This document shows, one piece after another, positions 1-8,824 of a DNA stretch of 31,435 nucleotides (within the stretch, counting starts at the first letter, position 1; the number at the start of each line of letters is the position of its first letter). Origin of the DNA: an uncultured Prevotella sp. (GTDB taxonomy: Bacteria > Bacteroidota > Bacteroidia > Bacteroidales > Bacteroidaceae); NCBI GenBank assembly GCA_905210845.1, contig CAJLYG010000013.1, positions 1-31,435 on the forward strand, given 5' to 3'. Both the position numbers and the translations under genes were made by a program. The notes beneath the pieces were generated by a model, which did no database searches, was not told the origin of the DNA, and worked only from the letters and a program-made list of their open reading frames with translations.

Positions 1-2762
1 GAGTTCAGAGGCTTCGCACTGGTGCGAACGTCTTCCTCATCCTTGAAGTACCCTAAGCTGTGATACATCACGCCATAGTACCCTGTTTGCTGCGTCGTAC
101 GCTGATAGGGATTCATCTGTGAAGACAGAGCCTCGTCTGGATTGTTGGCCCAAAGCTGGTTATACTTGGTCAGGTTGAAAGATACGTCGTATTTGAAATC
201 GCGGATATGGTCACGCCATCCCAATTGGATCTCAAATCCTTCACGACGGAACTCACCATTGGTCTTGGTCTTCGGCAGACTGGTTCCTAAGGGATCGGTA
301 TAGCCTACGTCAATGGCATTGGGAGCATGTAGGAAGCCTGTAGTCTTGTAATAGAAGTAATCGAACATTCCATACAGGCGGTCGTTCAGGGAGGTGAAGT
401 CGAAACCTGCGTCAAACTGCTTGGTCGTAAACCATGTGATCTCCGTTGCAGGAAGCGCGCCTTCCGTGAAAGTCTGCACATAACTGCCGTTCACGACATA
501 ACCGGTACCACTTAAACTGTAAGAAGGGAGGTATGCGAAGCGACCGATCGAGTAGGGTGATCTCCAGCTGTCCAAACCTATCTCACCATAAGATGCACGG
601 AGCTTCAGCATGTTGATGATGTTCTTCTCGCGCAGTGAAGCCATGAAAGCCTCATCGCCGATCGACCATCCCAAGGCGCCAGAATAGAAGGTTCCCCAAC
701 GGTTGCCCTTTCGGAAGTTGTCGGAGCCATCATAACGCATACTTCCTTCTACGAAATAGCGATTGTCGTAATTGTATTTCACCTGACCGATAAAACCTTC
801 ACGACCGCTTTCCCACTCACTGCCGCTGTTGGTCTGGGTGCTGGCAGGACCTGCGCCGATCTGGTCGATGTTAAACTTATAGCTATCGCGGTGGATGCCC
901 ATGGAATGTCCGTAGGCATAAGTCATTTCATAACCTCCTAAGGCTGATACGTTATGCTTCCCAAATGCACGCTGATATTCTGCAAAGTACTGTAATGTCC
1001 AGGTACGTCCGGTTTCCATGGTCTGGTTGAGAAGAGGCTCTCCGGAAGACATCGGCTCCGTGGAATCCCACTCGTATGACACCGGATCATTACGCCAGGA
1101 TTTATTGTCTAACTGATAGAAACGATAGTTACCCGTAGCGCGTAAGCTCAGTCCCTTGACCCAAGGCAGGCTCCAGATAATATTACCCGTACCCGTTATC
1201 TCTGCGTTCTTCTGAGCGATATAACCAGCTTCGCCAGAGGTCTCCGCGATCGGGTTGTCAGTCACGCCGTTCAGGATTTGTCCATACTTGTTCAAACCAT
1301 TGGCTATTGGCAACCTATTGATGACATGTGAGAATACGCCATAGTAGCTACTTGAAGTAGATGTGTATGGAGAGCGCGTATGCTGGAGATATCCATCTAA
1401 GTCGGCACTGATCTTCAATCCAATGTCTTTCAGGTTAACTGTCTCTGAAAGCTTGAAGTTGGTTTGCTTCATCCAGTGTGAGTTTGTCTTGTACAAAGAT
1501 TGCTGGTCGATATGTCCTAAGGAGACATAATACTGATGAACGTCGTTGCCACCGGTCATGCTGATATTGTGCTTTGACTGAGGAGCCCAATCGCGGAGGA
1601 CAGCTTTCTTCCAGTTGAAGTTAGGGTAGTTCTTGGGGTCACTGCCATCCTTGTATTTCTGGAGCACTTCATCAGAATAGGCGAGAGCCTTGCCATCGTT
1701 TGCCAACGCCTCGTTGACATAAGAGGTAATCTCGTAAGAACTCAGGGTCTTCGGGAAGATAACAGGCTGCGAATAGCTTTGGTTGAAGTTATAGGTAAAC
1801 TGAGGCTTTCCGCTTTGTCCTTTCTTCGTAACCACCTGCAGGATACCATTACCTGCACGGGATCCGTATACTGCAGTAGCAGACGCATCTTTCAGAATCG
1901 ACATGGATTCAATATCATTCGGGTCGATAGCTACAAAGTCGCTATAGTCGCGGATCACCCCGTCGATGACAACCAAAGGCGTGTCACCACCACGGATGGA
2001 GATTGTGCTGGTCTTGTTGATACCACCGCCCGATCCTTGTACGATCAGACCAGGAGAGCGTCCAGCCAATCCCTGTGTGATATTGGTGATCGGGAGCGTT
2101 TCCAGCTCAGCGGCTTTAACTTGGGATACAGAAGAGATCATGGCACGTTTCGTGGTGGCACCATAGCCCACGACAACTACTTCGTCCAATTCCTTCAAGT
2201 CACGCTTCAGGGAAAGGTCCATTCCATTGGTTGCATTCACCTCCATGTTTTCATACCCGATATAGGAAACCACCAACTTACTGTTGGGGCTTACGCTAAT
2301 GGTAAAGTTACCATCGAGATCAGTTACAGTACCATTCTTCGTGCCTTTCTCAAAGACCGTTGCGCCGATGACCGGTTCTCCGTTTTCGTCTTTGATGGTA
2401 CCTGATACTTTTTTTCTTGCTGCGGTGTTCTTTTGAACTTGTCCTTGATTGTCACGCTTGTTGATGACGACGTGCTGTCCATTGATGCGATAGCTATAAC
2501 CAGTGTTCGCAAGAATGGTACTCAATGCGTGTGACAAGGAACCACTCGCATTCTTGACACTCACTGTTTGGTTGACGTTGACCACGTCTGCGTCATAATC
2601 TACAGAATGTTTGGTCTGTTTCTCAATTTCAGCAAAAACGTACTTCAGCGTAACGTTATCGCCTTTGAACTGCACCTTCTGTGCCTTCATTCCAAGAGGC
2701 GACAAGCAAAGACAGACGATAAGCATTACAAGGCATACTTGATGCTTTTTCTCGTTTCTCAT
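1..2762 (-). CDS. SusC/RagA-family TonB-linked outer membrane receptor with STN domain (C-terminus outside window)
   Basis: Partial gene, about 920 residues visible, reading frame open to the left edge. The start at 2762 gives a signal peptide (residues 1-28, ending KAQ), an STN signalling domain (about 30-102), a carboxypeptidase-regulatory-like domain (about 118-189), a DEVVVVGYG segment typical of SusC, and a plug (about 203-315) with the motif LKDASATAVYGSRA; the rest is outer-membrane barrel. The family imports glycans or peptides through the outer membrane using TonB energy, usually with a SusD lipoprotein, which would lie left of the window. The STN domain is the part that talks to a FecR anti-sigma factor, and a FecR/ECF sigma pair lies directly upstream. 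The substrate cannot be told from sequence alone. Confidence 0.95.
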   Translation of the reverse strand, partial: MRNEKKHQVCLVMLIVCLCLSPLGMKAQKVQFKGDNVTLKYVFAEIEKQTKHSVDYDADVVNVNQTVSVKNASGSLSHALSTILANTGYSYRINGQHVVINKRDNQGQVQKNTAARKKVSGTIKDENGEPVIGATVFEKGTKNGTVTDLDGNFTISVSPNSKLVVSYIGYENMEVNATNGMDLSLKRDLKELDEVVVVGYGATTKRAMISSVSQVKAAELETLPITNITQGLAGRSPGLIVQGSGGGINKTSTISIRGGDTPLVVIDGVIRDYSDFVAIDPNDIESMSILKDASATAVYGSRAGNGILQVVTKKGQSGKPQFTYNFNQSYSQPVIFPKTLSSYEITSYVNEALANDGKALAYSDEVLQKYKDGSDPKNYPNFNWKKAVLRDWAPQSKHNISMTGGNDVHQYYVSLGHIDQQSLYKTNSHWMKQTNFKLSETVNLKDIGLKISADLDGYLQHTRSPYTSTSSSYYGVFSHVINRLPIANGLNKYGQILNGVTDNPIAETSGEAGYIAQKNAEITGTGNIIWSLPWVKGLSLRATGNYRFYQLDNKSWRNDPVSYEWDSTEPMSSGEPLLNQTMETGRTWTLQYFAEYQRAFGKHNVSALGGYEMTYAYGHSMGIHRDSYKFNIDQIGAGPASTQTNSGSEWESGREGFIGQVKYNYDNRYFVEGSMRYDGSDNFRKGNRWGTFYSGALGWSIGDEAFMASLREKNIINMLKLRASYGEIGLDSWRSPYSIGRFAYLPSYSLSGTGYVVNGSYVQTFTEGALPATEITWFTTKQFDAGFDFTSLNDRLYGMFDYFYYKTTGFLHAPNAIDVGYTDPLGTSLPKTKTNGEFRREGFEIQLGWRDHIRDFKYDVSFNLTKYNQLWANNPDEALSSQMNPYQRTTQQTGYYGVMYHSLGYFKDEEDVRTSAKPLN

Positions 2763-2817
2763 GTGATTTAATTTTTTTTGATGAATATGTTGTCTTTATA
2801 GACGGTTATTGAACTCT

Positions 2818-2836
2818 GAGCGTCTTAGAGACACTC
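2818..2836 (-). promoter_or_regulatory. Hairpin in the susC 5' leader
   Basis: Arms 2818-2825 and 2829-2836 pair over 8 bp (one G-T) with a 3-nt loop, 56 nt before the susC start. No T-run follows it on the minus strand, so it looks like a leader stem rather than a terminator. The rest of 2763-2985 shows no TAnnTTTG box on this strand, which fits control by an ECF sigma factor, but I cannot point to the promoter. Confidence 0.35.
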
Positions 2837-2985
2837 CTTTTAGGTAATGTTTTAATCGATGTTTCCACTTTCTACATATCAATAAGTTTTAGGTTATACG
2901 GTGAACTATCTCACGGCATCTGATACGTAGACAGCTATCGCGGCCTTCACACACAGTCAGAATTGAATTTTTTTTCAGGAAAAAG

Positions 2986-3996
2986 TTATTGGGGCATGAT
3001 ATAGACCTTGTTTCCCTGGCGCCTATAGGTAAAATGAGTACTTACGTTACTTAGGACATCAAGCACCTTCTCCAACGATTCAGAGGAGCGGAACTTGACA
3101 TAATACGATCCGGACATCATATGAAGTTGGGTACAAATGATCTGAACTCCATACCGATGTTCAAGGGTGTGCATGATTTCCTCAAAGGAAGCCGCCTTGA
3201 AAATAAGGTTCCCTTGTGTCCATGAGGAATGTTGGTTAGCATCGATGGAGGTAATTCGAACCTTGCCAGTCTCTTTGTCATAAGATAGCATCTGGTTGGG
3301 TTCCATCAGATAATTCTCTGTCGTAGCTTGTCCTCTGCTGTCGTTGATGACCACTTTCGTATGTCCTTCGTTCAGTACTGTTGTCACAAGTCTTGACTCC
3401 GGATAGGTGTTAACGTCAAACTGTGTGCCGAGCGCAGTGATAGAGATATGCTGCGTTTCCACAACAAAGGGTCGCTTGGGATCCTTGGCAACGGCAAAGT
3501 TGGCCTCTCCATTCAAGAGAAAGACCGTCCTTGTGTCGGATGTAAACTCCTTGGGATAGATGAGCAGTGATCCTCCATTGATAAAAACATGGGTACTGTC
3601 GTTCAAGACCATGGAACGGGTTTCCCCATCGGGCACGATGACTTGTACGAATTCCTGTCCGGAATGTCGGGCGTAAAAGTAGTTCTTAGACCAAAAGAAT
3701 GTCGTGATAGAGGACACTAACAGAAGGGCTATGGCAGCTGCGGATAAGAGAAGGATCTTTTTTCTCCTTGCTACTTTCAGTTGCTTGGCTTGCAATTGGT
3801 CTTTGAGGCGATTCAGGTCGTCAAGAGTTGTCAGGTCCGTCTCACGAGTGGAATGTTCCCATAGCTCAGCCATTGCCTCGTCCCTTCCTTTTTCTTCGGA
3901 ATAGACCAGCCACCAGTTGAACTTCCTTTGGACATTCTTGGAGAAATGATTCTCGAAGAATGTTCTCATCATCTCGTTGATATCTGCCTGACTCAT
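2986..3996 (-). CDS. FecR-family anti-sigma factor
   Basis: A 336-residue inner-membrane regulator. A cytoplasmic N-terminal segment (1-78) precedes one membrane helix (about 80-100). The periplasmic part carries the FecR domain (about 117-220, with VPDGETRSMVLNDSTHVFIN and the ALGTQFDVNTY motif) and a C-terminal DUF4974 domain (about 260-336), a usual layout in Bacteroidetes. FecR proteins hold an ECF sigma factor until the STN domain of a substrate-loaded outer-membrane receptor signals across the periplasm. It follows the ECF sigma gene by 67 nt and precedes susC, so the three are probably one signalling unit. An imperfect inverted repeat (4030-4036 with 4055-4061) lies in the sigma-fecR gap. 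Confidence 0.93.
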   Translation of the reverse strand: MSQADINEMMRTFFENHFSKNVQRKFNWWLVYSEEKGRDEAMAELWEHSTRETDLTTLDDLNRLKDQLQAKQLKVARRKKILLLSAAAIALLLVSSITTFFWSKNYFYARHSGQEFVQVIVPDGETRSMVLNDSTHVFINGGSLLIYPKEFTSDTRTVFLLNGEANFAVAKDPKRPFVVETQHISITALGTQFDVNTYPESRLVTTVLNEGHTKVVINDSRGQATTENYLMEPNQMLSYDKETGKVRITSIDANQHSSWTQGNLIFKAASFEEIMHTLEHRYGVQIICTQLHMMSGSYYVKFRSSESLEKVLDVLSNVSTHFTYRRQGNKVYIMPQ

Positions 3997-4063
3997 TTTC
4001 CTTTCGGTCGTTTATTTATATAGACAGCCAATGTTACCTATTACACAGTCGTGTTAACATTCT

Positions 4064-4615
4064 TTATGTAAAGAGGAACACCATGAGCTTTGTTAACTTT
4101 CGAATTTCTGCCAATGCAGCCGTAATATGATTCTCCACAGTTCGCTTGCTAATGGCAAGTTCTGCGGCTATCTCACTGTTCTTGAGTCCTTGTTCGCGAC
4201 TCATCCTATAGACACGTTGCCGTTGTTCCGGCATTTTACTGACTAACAAGTCGATCATCTCTTGTAACTGGTTGGCAAAGAGTTGTTCTTCCGCATTGTC
4301 TGTTTCTATCGGCTTGGTGAGCTCATGCCCAATAAACTTATTGTTGACCATCTGGTGCTCAACATAATTGAAGATGGCGTGGCGTGCCATTTGGTATAAG
4401 TAGGACTTGAATGATATGATCTTCCCACAGTCTTCTCTGTTCTGCCAGATCTTGATGAAGATATCTTGGCAAATATCACGTGACTGCTCTGTATCCTTGA
4501 TGAAACCATCAATAAAATACAGGAGCATAGGCTGATATTTCAAGAATAAATAATCAAAAGCCTGTGTGTTGCCGGTACTTAATGCGATTAGAAAATCTTC
4601 GTCTGTTTTCACCAT
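4064..4615 (-). CDS. RNA polymerase ECF sigma-70 factor (FecI-like)
   Basis: About 183 residues. Region 2 is visible in the stretch beginning FDYLFLKYQPML and running through the DICQDIFIKIWQNR helix; region 4 is near the C-terminus with the helix-turn-helix NSEIAAELAISKRTVENH. It directs RNA polymerase to target promoters, probably including susC. The frame stays open to an ATG at 4657, but that codon lies inside a good -33/-7 promoter, so a transcript from that promoter could not contain it; I chose the ATG at 4615. The gene is first in the sigma-fecR-susC order, and its promoter is of the housekeeping type, so the sigma factor does not appear to depend on its own activity. Confidence 0.9.
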   Translation of the reverse strand: MVKTDEDFLIALSTGNTQAFDYLFLKYQPMLLYFIDGFIKDTEQSRDICQDIFIKIWQNREDCGKIISFKSYLYQMARHAIFNYVEHQMVNNKFIGHELTKPIETDNAEEQLFANQLQEMIDLLVSKMPEQRQRVYRMSREQGLKNSEIAAELAISKRTVENHITAALAEIRKLTKLMVFLFT

Positions 4616-4645
4616 CAGTAGATAGAATCTATTTCCTTGGTCACG

Positions 4646-4677
4646 CAAAGTTACCATTTATTTCACAAACGACCAAA
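4646..4677 (-). promoter_or_regulatory. Bacteroidetes -33/-7 promoter for the ECF sigma gene
   Basis: On the minus strand TTTG (4674-4677), a 20-nt spacer, then TAACTTTG (4646-4653), matching the TTTG/TAnnTTTG consensus. Transcription should begin near 4640, leaving a leader of about 25 nt to the ATG at 4615. This rules out the longer frame starting at 4657. Confidence 0.75.
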
Positions 4678-4752
4678 GAATGCAGAGAAATTTTATTGGA
4701 TAATTATACTGATTTCCATTTGCCATCAGTTTTTTCCCCTAACAAGCAAGTC

Positions 4753-6105
4753 CTAACCTTCTTCATCCAATCTATTGTCCCAAAGGAATTTCCGGGTCTC
4801 ACTGACGATGACGCCATTGAGGAACAGTAATGACAATAGGTTAGGGATGGCCATGAGCGCATTCATGCAATCAGCAATGTTCCAAACGATCTGGAGGCTG
4901 GCTATGCTCCCTACAAAAACCAATATGATATATATCCAGCGATAGACATGTGACCAGTGTTCTCCTTTGAGATATTCCACGGCACGCTCACTGTAGTAGC
5001 TCCAACCGATGATGGTGCTAAAGGCAAAGGTGAGCAATCCGAAACTGAGCAAAGGCGCTCCAACATAAGGTATCTTGTTAAAAGCAGCCTTGGTAAGGGC
5101 TGCTCCATTGGAATAGCTGATGTCTGGATATGCAATGATACTGCTCACGATCACCAAGCCCGTTAGGGCGCAAATGATGACAGTATCCCAAAAGGTGCCT
5201 GTAGAAGACACTAAGGCTTGACGGACGGGGTTACGTGTCTGGGCAGCTGCGGCTACGATAGGTGCAGAACCCAATCCTGACTCATTGGAGAAAAGACCAC
5301 GGGCAATGCCATAGCGCGCGGCGAGCAATACTGTACCGCCGGCAAAACCGCCACTGGTGGCACGAGGAGTGAACGCCGACGAGAAAATCAACTTGATGGC
5401 AGGCCACACGAATTGTTGGTTGGCTACGAGAATATAAATACACCCGACCACGTAAAATATAGCCATGAAAGGTACCAGCCATCCACATACGCGGGCGATG
5501 GACTTTACACCGCCGAGAATCACGGCAGCAACAAGTATGCTCAGGACCGCACCACTCAGGTAAGGCGAGATGCCATAAGTCTCACCCATGATGGTAGAGA
5601 TGGCATTGGCTTGTACGGTGTTACCGATGCCAAAAGCGGCAATAGCAGTGAATACCGCAAAAAGAATCGCCATTTTCTTCCAACCAAGTCCACGTTCTAA
5701 GGCATACATCGGACCGCCTAACATCTTGCCCTCGGCGGATTTTATCCGGTATTTGATGGAAAGGAGACCTTCTGCATATTTGGTGGCAATGCCAAAAACA
5801 CCTGTGAGCCAGCACCATAGTACAGCCCCTGGCCCCCCTAAAGCAACAGCTGTAGCTACGCCAACGATATTGCCTGTGCCAATCGTTGCTGCTAAAGCCG
5901 TGGCCAATGCCCCAAATTGTGAAACGTCTCCAGAAGCATTGTGGTCGCGTTTCACCGATAGCCTGATAGCGGTGAAGATCTTGCGTTGAGGGAAACGCAA
6001 GCGAATGGTGAGGAAGAGATGAGTACCTAACAGCAATATGATCATGGGCCAACCCCAAAGCAGACCACTTAATTGGGTAAAGAAAGTGTTCAGTTCATCC
6101 ATCAT
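4753..6105 (-). CDS. Alanine/glycine:cation symporter family protein (AGCS)
   Basis: A roughly 450-residue polytopic inner-membrane protein of the AGCS (AlsT/DagA) family, which takes up alanine or glycine with Na+ or H+. The family signature is clear in GTGNIVGVATAVALGGPGAV, and GLFSNESGLGSAPIVAAAA is the other strongly conserved segment; about ten hydrophobic helices follow through the sequence. The frame extends upstream to 6228, but a -33/-7 promoter covers 6199-6228, so the real start is an internal ATG; MMDEL at 6105 fits the family N-terminus. It has its own promoter and appears to be a single-gene unit. The exact amino acid carried cannot be read from the sequence. Confidence 0.93.
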   Translation of the reverse strand: MMDELNTFFTQLSGLLWGWPMIILLLGTHLFLTIRLRFPQRKIFTAIRLSVKRDHNASGDVSQFGALATALAATIGTGNIVGVATAVALGGPGAVLWCWLTGVFGIATKYAEGLLSIKYRIKSAEGKMLGGPMYALERGLGWKKMAILFAVFTAIAAFGIGNTVQANAISTIMGETYGISPYLSGAVLSILVAAVILGGVKSIARVCGWLVPFMAIFYVVGCIYILVANQQFVWPAIKLIFSSAFTPRATSGGFAGGTVLLAARYGIARGLFSNESGLGSAPIVAAAAQTRNPVRQALVSSTGTFWDTVIICALTGLVIVSSIIAYPDISYSNGAALTKAAFNKIPYVGAPLLSFGLLTFAFSTIIGWSYYSERAVEYLKGEHWSHVYRWIYIILVFVGSIASLQIVWNIADCMNALMAIPNLLSLLFLNGVIVSETRKFLWDNRLDEEG

Positions 6106-6198
6106 GTGCAACTTTTTTAAAGTAAGAAGAATAGGTCCAGTCCTTCTGATTTTGTTCATTTTGCAGCTAGGATAGACTGGAATGTTTCTTAATGTCTG

Positions 6199-6228
6199 CA
6201 AAATTACAAAAACAATTGCAATTTGCAA
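6199..6228 (-). promoter_or_regulatory. Bacteroidetes -33/-7 promoter for the AGCS symporter gene
   Basis: Minus-strand TTG (6226-6228), 19-nt spacer, TAATTTTG (6199-6206). Transcription should start near 6194, about 90 nt before the chosen ATG at 6105, and downstream of the longest possible start codon at 6228. Confidence 0.7.
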
Positions 6229-6333
6229 GCGTATTACACAAAATTATTTCAACTATCGTATAAAACGATCTTGATTCGGAACACTGAAAGCACAGAGTGC
6301 AGAATGGAGGGCGAATGACTTGTTGATCAAGTA

Positions 6334-7122
6334 TTACTTCCTTTCTATTCTTACATTTAAGGCGTGTTCGATAAGTGCAGTGATCTGTTGGATGGAGTCG
6401 GCGTCAAAGTCACCAGACAATCGCTTGTCCGGATCATTGGAAGTGAGCTGGACATGATAATAGTCGGAGAGGCAGGCAAGCACATCTTTTAAAGGCGTAT
6501 TCTCAAAGTGGAACTGGTGGGTAGCCCATGCCACGCGATTGGCATCGCCAGTACCAGTCTTAACGGGTTTCATCTCACCCTTGGTCAACCGTGCCTTCAT
6601 TCCCTCTGTCAGGATAAGGCCTTCATCCTGGAAGAGTGAGGAGAACAGGACTTTTCCGTTCGTGACAAAGACTTCGGAGAAGGAGTCGTTCTCTGCAACC
6701 TCGAACTGTGTTCCTAATACCCTTACGTGGCAGATCTTTCCATGGATATCGAAAGGATGCAGTTCGTCGTGTCTTACTTGGAAATAGATCTTGCCGGTCA
6801 TGTTCACCTTCCTACAGTTATTCCCCTGATAGGACAAGGTGGAATGTGGCGATAACGTGATATGGGTACTGTCTGGCAAGGTATAGTTCAAGAGAACATC
6901 ACCAGATGTGATAACCGTTGTGGAAAGTCGCATCGAATAATAAGTTCCAGTAGCTATGAAGGCTAACAAGGTGGCTGCAATGCCAACCCATTTCCACGAT
7001 ACCCTTTGGGGACGGATACCTGCACGCCTTTTCACTTCTTTCAATGCCTTCTTGGTGTCTAAGGTTCCCGTCTTGTAGTATTTGAGGACGAATCGCAGTT
7101 TTTTTGTCATTTCTTCTTTCAT
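6334..7122 (-). CDS. FecR-family anti-sigma factor, last gene of the DUF4249 operon
   Basis: 262 residues: a short cytoplasmic N-terminus (1-43), one membrane helix (about 44-62), a periplasmic FecR domain (about 72-180, with LPDSTHITLSPHSTLSY and VLGTQFEVAE) and a DUF4974 domain (about 202-258). A second ATG four codons in (7110) is equally likely as the start. It follows the unknown exported gene by 38 nt and closes an operon that begins with a TonB receptor carrying an STN domain, so that receptor is the likely signal source. Unlike the FecR at 2986-3996 it has no adjacent sigma gene, and its cytoplasmic part is shorter than that of the other FecR (78 residues). Its partner may be the orphan sigma factor at 13985-14491. 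Confidence 0.9.
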   Translation of the reverse strand: MKEEMTKKLRFVLKYYKTGTLDTKKALKEVKRRAGIRPQRVSWKWVGIAATLLAFIATGTYYSMRLSTTVITSGDVLLNYTLPDSTHITLSPHSTLSYQGNNCRKVNMTGKIYFQVRHDELHPFDIHGKICHVRVLGTQFEVAENDSFSEVFVTNGKVLFSSLFQDEGLILTEGMKARLTKGEMKPVKTGTGDANRVAWATHQFHFENTPLKDVLACLSDYYHVQLTSNDPDKRLSGDFDADSIQQITALIEHALNVRIERK

Positions 7123-7160
7123 TTTTTTGTAGTTTTACTGTTCGCAATAGATTCATTTTA

Positions 7161-7880
7161 TCATAGTTCCACAGAGATAGCTAAGAAGACCGTATTGGAA
7201 TGCTTGTAGTGGTCGCGTCCATAGATACGGTGCCCTTTGTAATACATATTTTTTCTGCAAAGCTCTATATTATAGTTAGAAGTGTCCCAACCAAGGGATA
7301 TCATGCCGCCAGAGAACCTGAACCCGAGGAAGGACCGGATACGCCAAAAAGTGGTCTCACCCCCTTTATTTCGGACGCGATGACAGTATGCCACCCTTTC
7401 TCCATGCATTCCTATTCCTGGCTCCTCTACCCATGTCTTGTCGTTGGCGGGAAAAGAGAAGAGGATCCCAGGCTCACAAGAGAGCAGCAGTCCGTAGTCG
7501 TGTGCCTTATTCAGCCATAGCGTGGGTGTCCTAAAGGACAAAGCAGGGATGATATTGATCTTGTAAATCTTATCTGGGTCATCATCTTCGTAGTTCTCAT
7601 CATCAGAGAATAGGTCAACTAAAGAGGTTCCAGAACTATCCATGGCCAGTCCCAATGAGATGCCAGCATATTTGAGAGGAATCCATGTCCCATGTAGCTC
7701 TATGCTCCAACTATCATCGTTGGCATCCTCAATGCCCAGCGAGAGCCCTACCGACCATGTAGGAGGCACATCATTGCTGACTACCGTCTTCCATGTGGCG
7801 ATGGAGTCCTCGCTTTCACTGGCCTGATTACAGAGTGGGGCTAACAGAAGGATGGAAAAGAGAAACTGGTGGATCATCAT
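7161..7880 (-). CDS. Exported protein of unknown function in a TonB/DUF4249 operon
   Basis: I do not recognise a family. The 239-residue product has a signal peptide (about 1-20) with no lipobox at its end. The mature part alternates polar and hydrophobic residues in short stretches rich in Trp, Tyr and Gly, and ends in VFLAISVEL, with an aliphatic C-terminus; together these suggest a small outer-membrane beta-barrel, which is inference. An acidic patch, DDENYEDDDPD (about 93-103), could be an extracellular loop or a cation site. Its ATG overlaps the stop of the DUF4249 gene by 4 nt (ATGA), so the two are probably translationally coupled and act together with the receptor. Confidence 0.75.
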   Translation of the reverse strand: MMIHQFLFSILLLAPLCNQASESEDSIATWKTVVSNDVPPTWSVGLSLGIEDANDDSWSIELHGTWIPLKYAGISLGLAMDSSGTSLVDLFSDDENYEDDDPDKIYKINIIPALSFRTPTLWLNKAHDYGLLLSCEPGILFSFPANDKTWVEEPGIGMHGERVAYCHRVRNKGGETTFWRIRSFLGFRFSGGMISLGWDTSNYNIELCRKNMYYKGHRIYGRDHYKHSNTVFLAISVEL

Positions 7881-8821
7881 TTTGTCGACTCCTTTTTTAT
7901 GATATTGCTTCGTGACTCATTGCATCCCGCTAAAATACCGATGCCTCCTTTTATATTTGAGATGGTCGGCATGATCTGGGAGAATCCTTTCTGGGCAAGG
8001 TCATTGTTGTTCATGTCATTTATACTCTTCAGAAAACGATAGAATTCCGGAGATATTTTATAAAGTATGACTTGCATGTCGCCATAATAGGAAAATTTAG
8101 GGATATTGAGATGTAGCGTGTAAGTCTTCCCATTGAAGAGAGCATCATTGAAATAATAGAGGTTGTTAATGAAGTTCCGGCTGAATCCGAAGTCATTGTC
8201 AATGTCTTGGAGTGGGTGCAATACAGGCTCGTCGCTGATGTCTAATTCCACGACTGTGCTCTCCTTGACCGTGAGGATGGTGTCCTCATAACTGCTCTGG
8301 TAATATGAGGAGTTGGTGACGATCAGTGCATAAAAGTCTTTGGTAGTTGCATTGTCAGTAAAAGAAGCTTGTAACTGGGTGAAATATCTCACATCTTCGT
8401 AATCAGAGTCATATTTCTTGATATCCAATACTTTGTCTATACTGATCGGAGTGCCTTCCGGCATTGTGGTCTGGGCAGAGACGGGGGCAAAGCCCTCAGC
8501 GGAGATTTCCATGCTGATCCTGTCCCCTGCATGGCTCGCCCCTACCACATAGTATGTCCCTTTACCCCGGAAAGATACCTTTTGGGGTACATCGTTGATC
8601 TTGTAGATGATGTTGGCATCATCGATAGGATGGATGTTATTGCTGTTGCCATTCGCTTTGATCGGTGAACTGGCAGAGACATCTATGAAAGTTGTGTCCG
8701 TTCGTGAAGGAAAGCAATAGGCCACGATCTTAGGGACATTCCCGTTGTCCTCAAGATGAAAGTTATCCTTGCAGGAGCTCAGCAAGCAGAGCAGGACTAA
8801 TGGTAAGAAAACTCGTCTCAT
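7877..8821 (-). CDS. DUF4249-family outer-membrane lipoprotein
   Basis: 314 residues. The signal sequence ends in a lipobox, LSSC with Cys17, followed by KD, so the mature protein should be lipid-anchored. The remainder, with PKIVAYCFPS near the N-terminus and SAQTTMPEGTPISIDKV further on, fits DUF4249, a Bacteroidetes family that accompanies TonB-dependent receptors in the way SusD accompanies SusC; its molecular role is not established. It begins 3 nt after the receptor stop codon and overlaps the next gene by 4 nt, which is tight operon spacing. Confidence 0.85.
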   Translation of the reverse strand: MRRVFLPLVLLCLLSSCKDNFHLEDNGNVPKIVAYCFPSRTDTTFIDVSASSPIKANGNSNNIHPIDDANIIYKINDVPQKVSFRGKGTYYVVGASHAGDRISMEISAEGFAPVSAQTTMPEGTPISIDKVLDIKKYDSDYEDVRYFTQLQASFTDNATTKDFYALIVTNSSYYQSSYEDTILTVKESTVVELDISDEPVLHPLQDIDNDFGFSRNFINNLYYFNDALFNGKTYTLHLNIPKFSYYGDMQVILYKISPEFYRFLKSINDMNNNDLAQKGFSQIMPTISNIKGGIGILAGCNESRSNIIKKESTK

Positions 8822-8824
8822 CCG

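Noticed and set aside
1779..2405. Open frame of 208 codons on the plus strand opposite susC
   Set aside because: The minus strand here encodes the conserved SusC plug and regulatory domain; the plus-strand product looks random.
4030..4061. Inverted repeat AATGTTA/TAACATT in the sigma-fecR gap
   Set aside because: Seven AT-rich base pairs with an 18-nt loop can arise by chance; mentioned under FecR but not called as a site.
4564..4830. 88-codon plus-strand frame in the gap between the ECF sigma gene and the symporter gene
   Set aside because: Most of it overlaps two real minus-strand genes and the sigma promoter; no motif or start signal supports it.
6255..6269. Possible terminator after the FecR gene at 6334-7122 (ATCGT/ACGAT hairpin)
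   Set aside because: Only a 5-bp AT-rich stem with no T-run; too weak to call.
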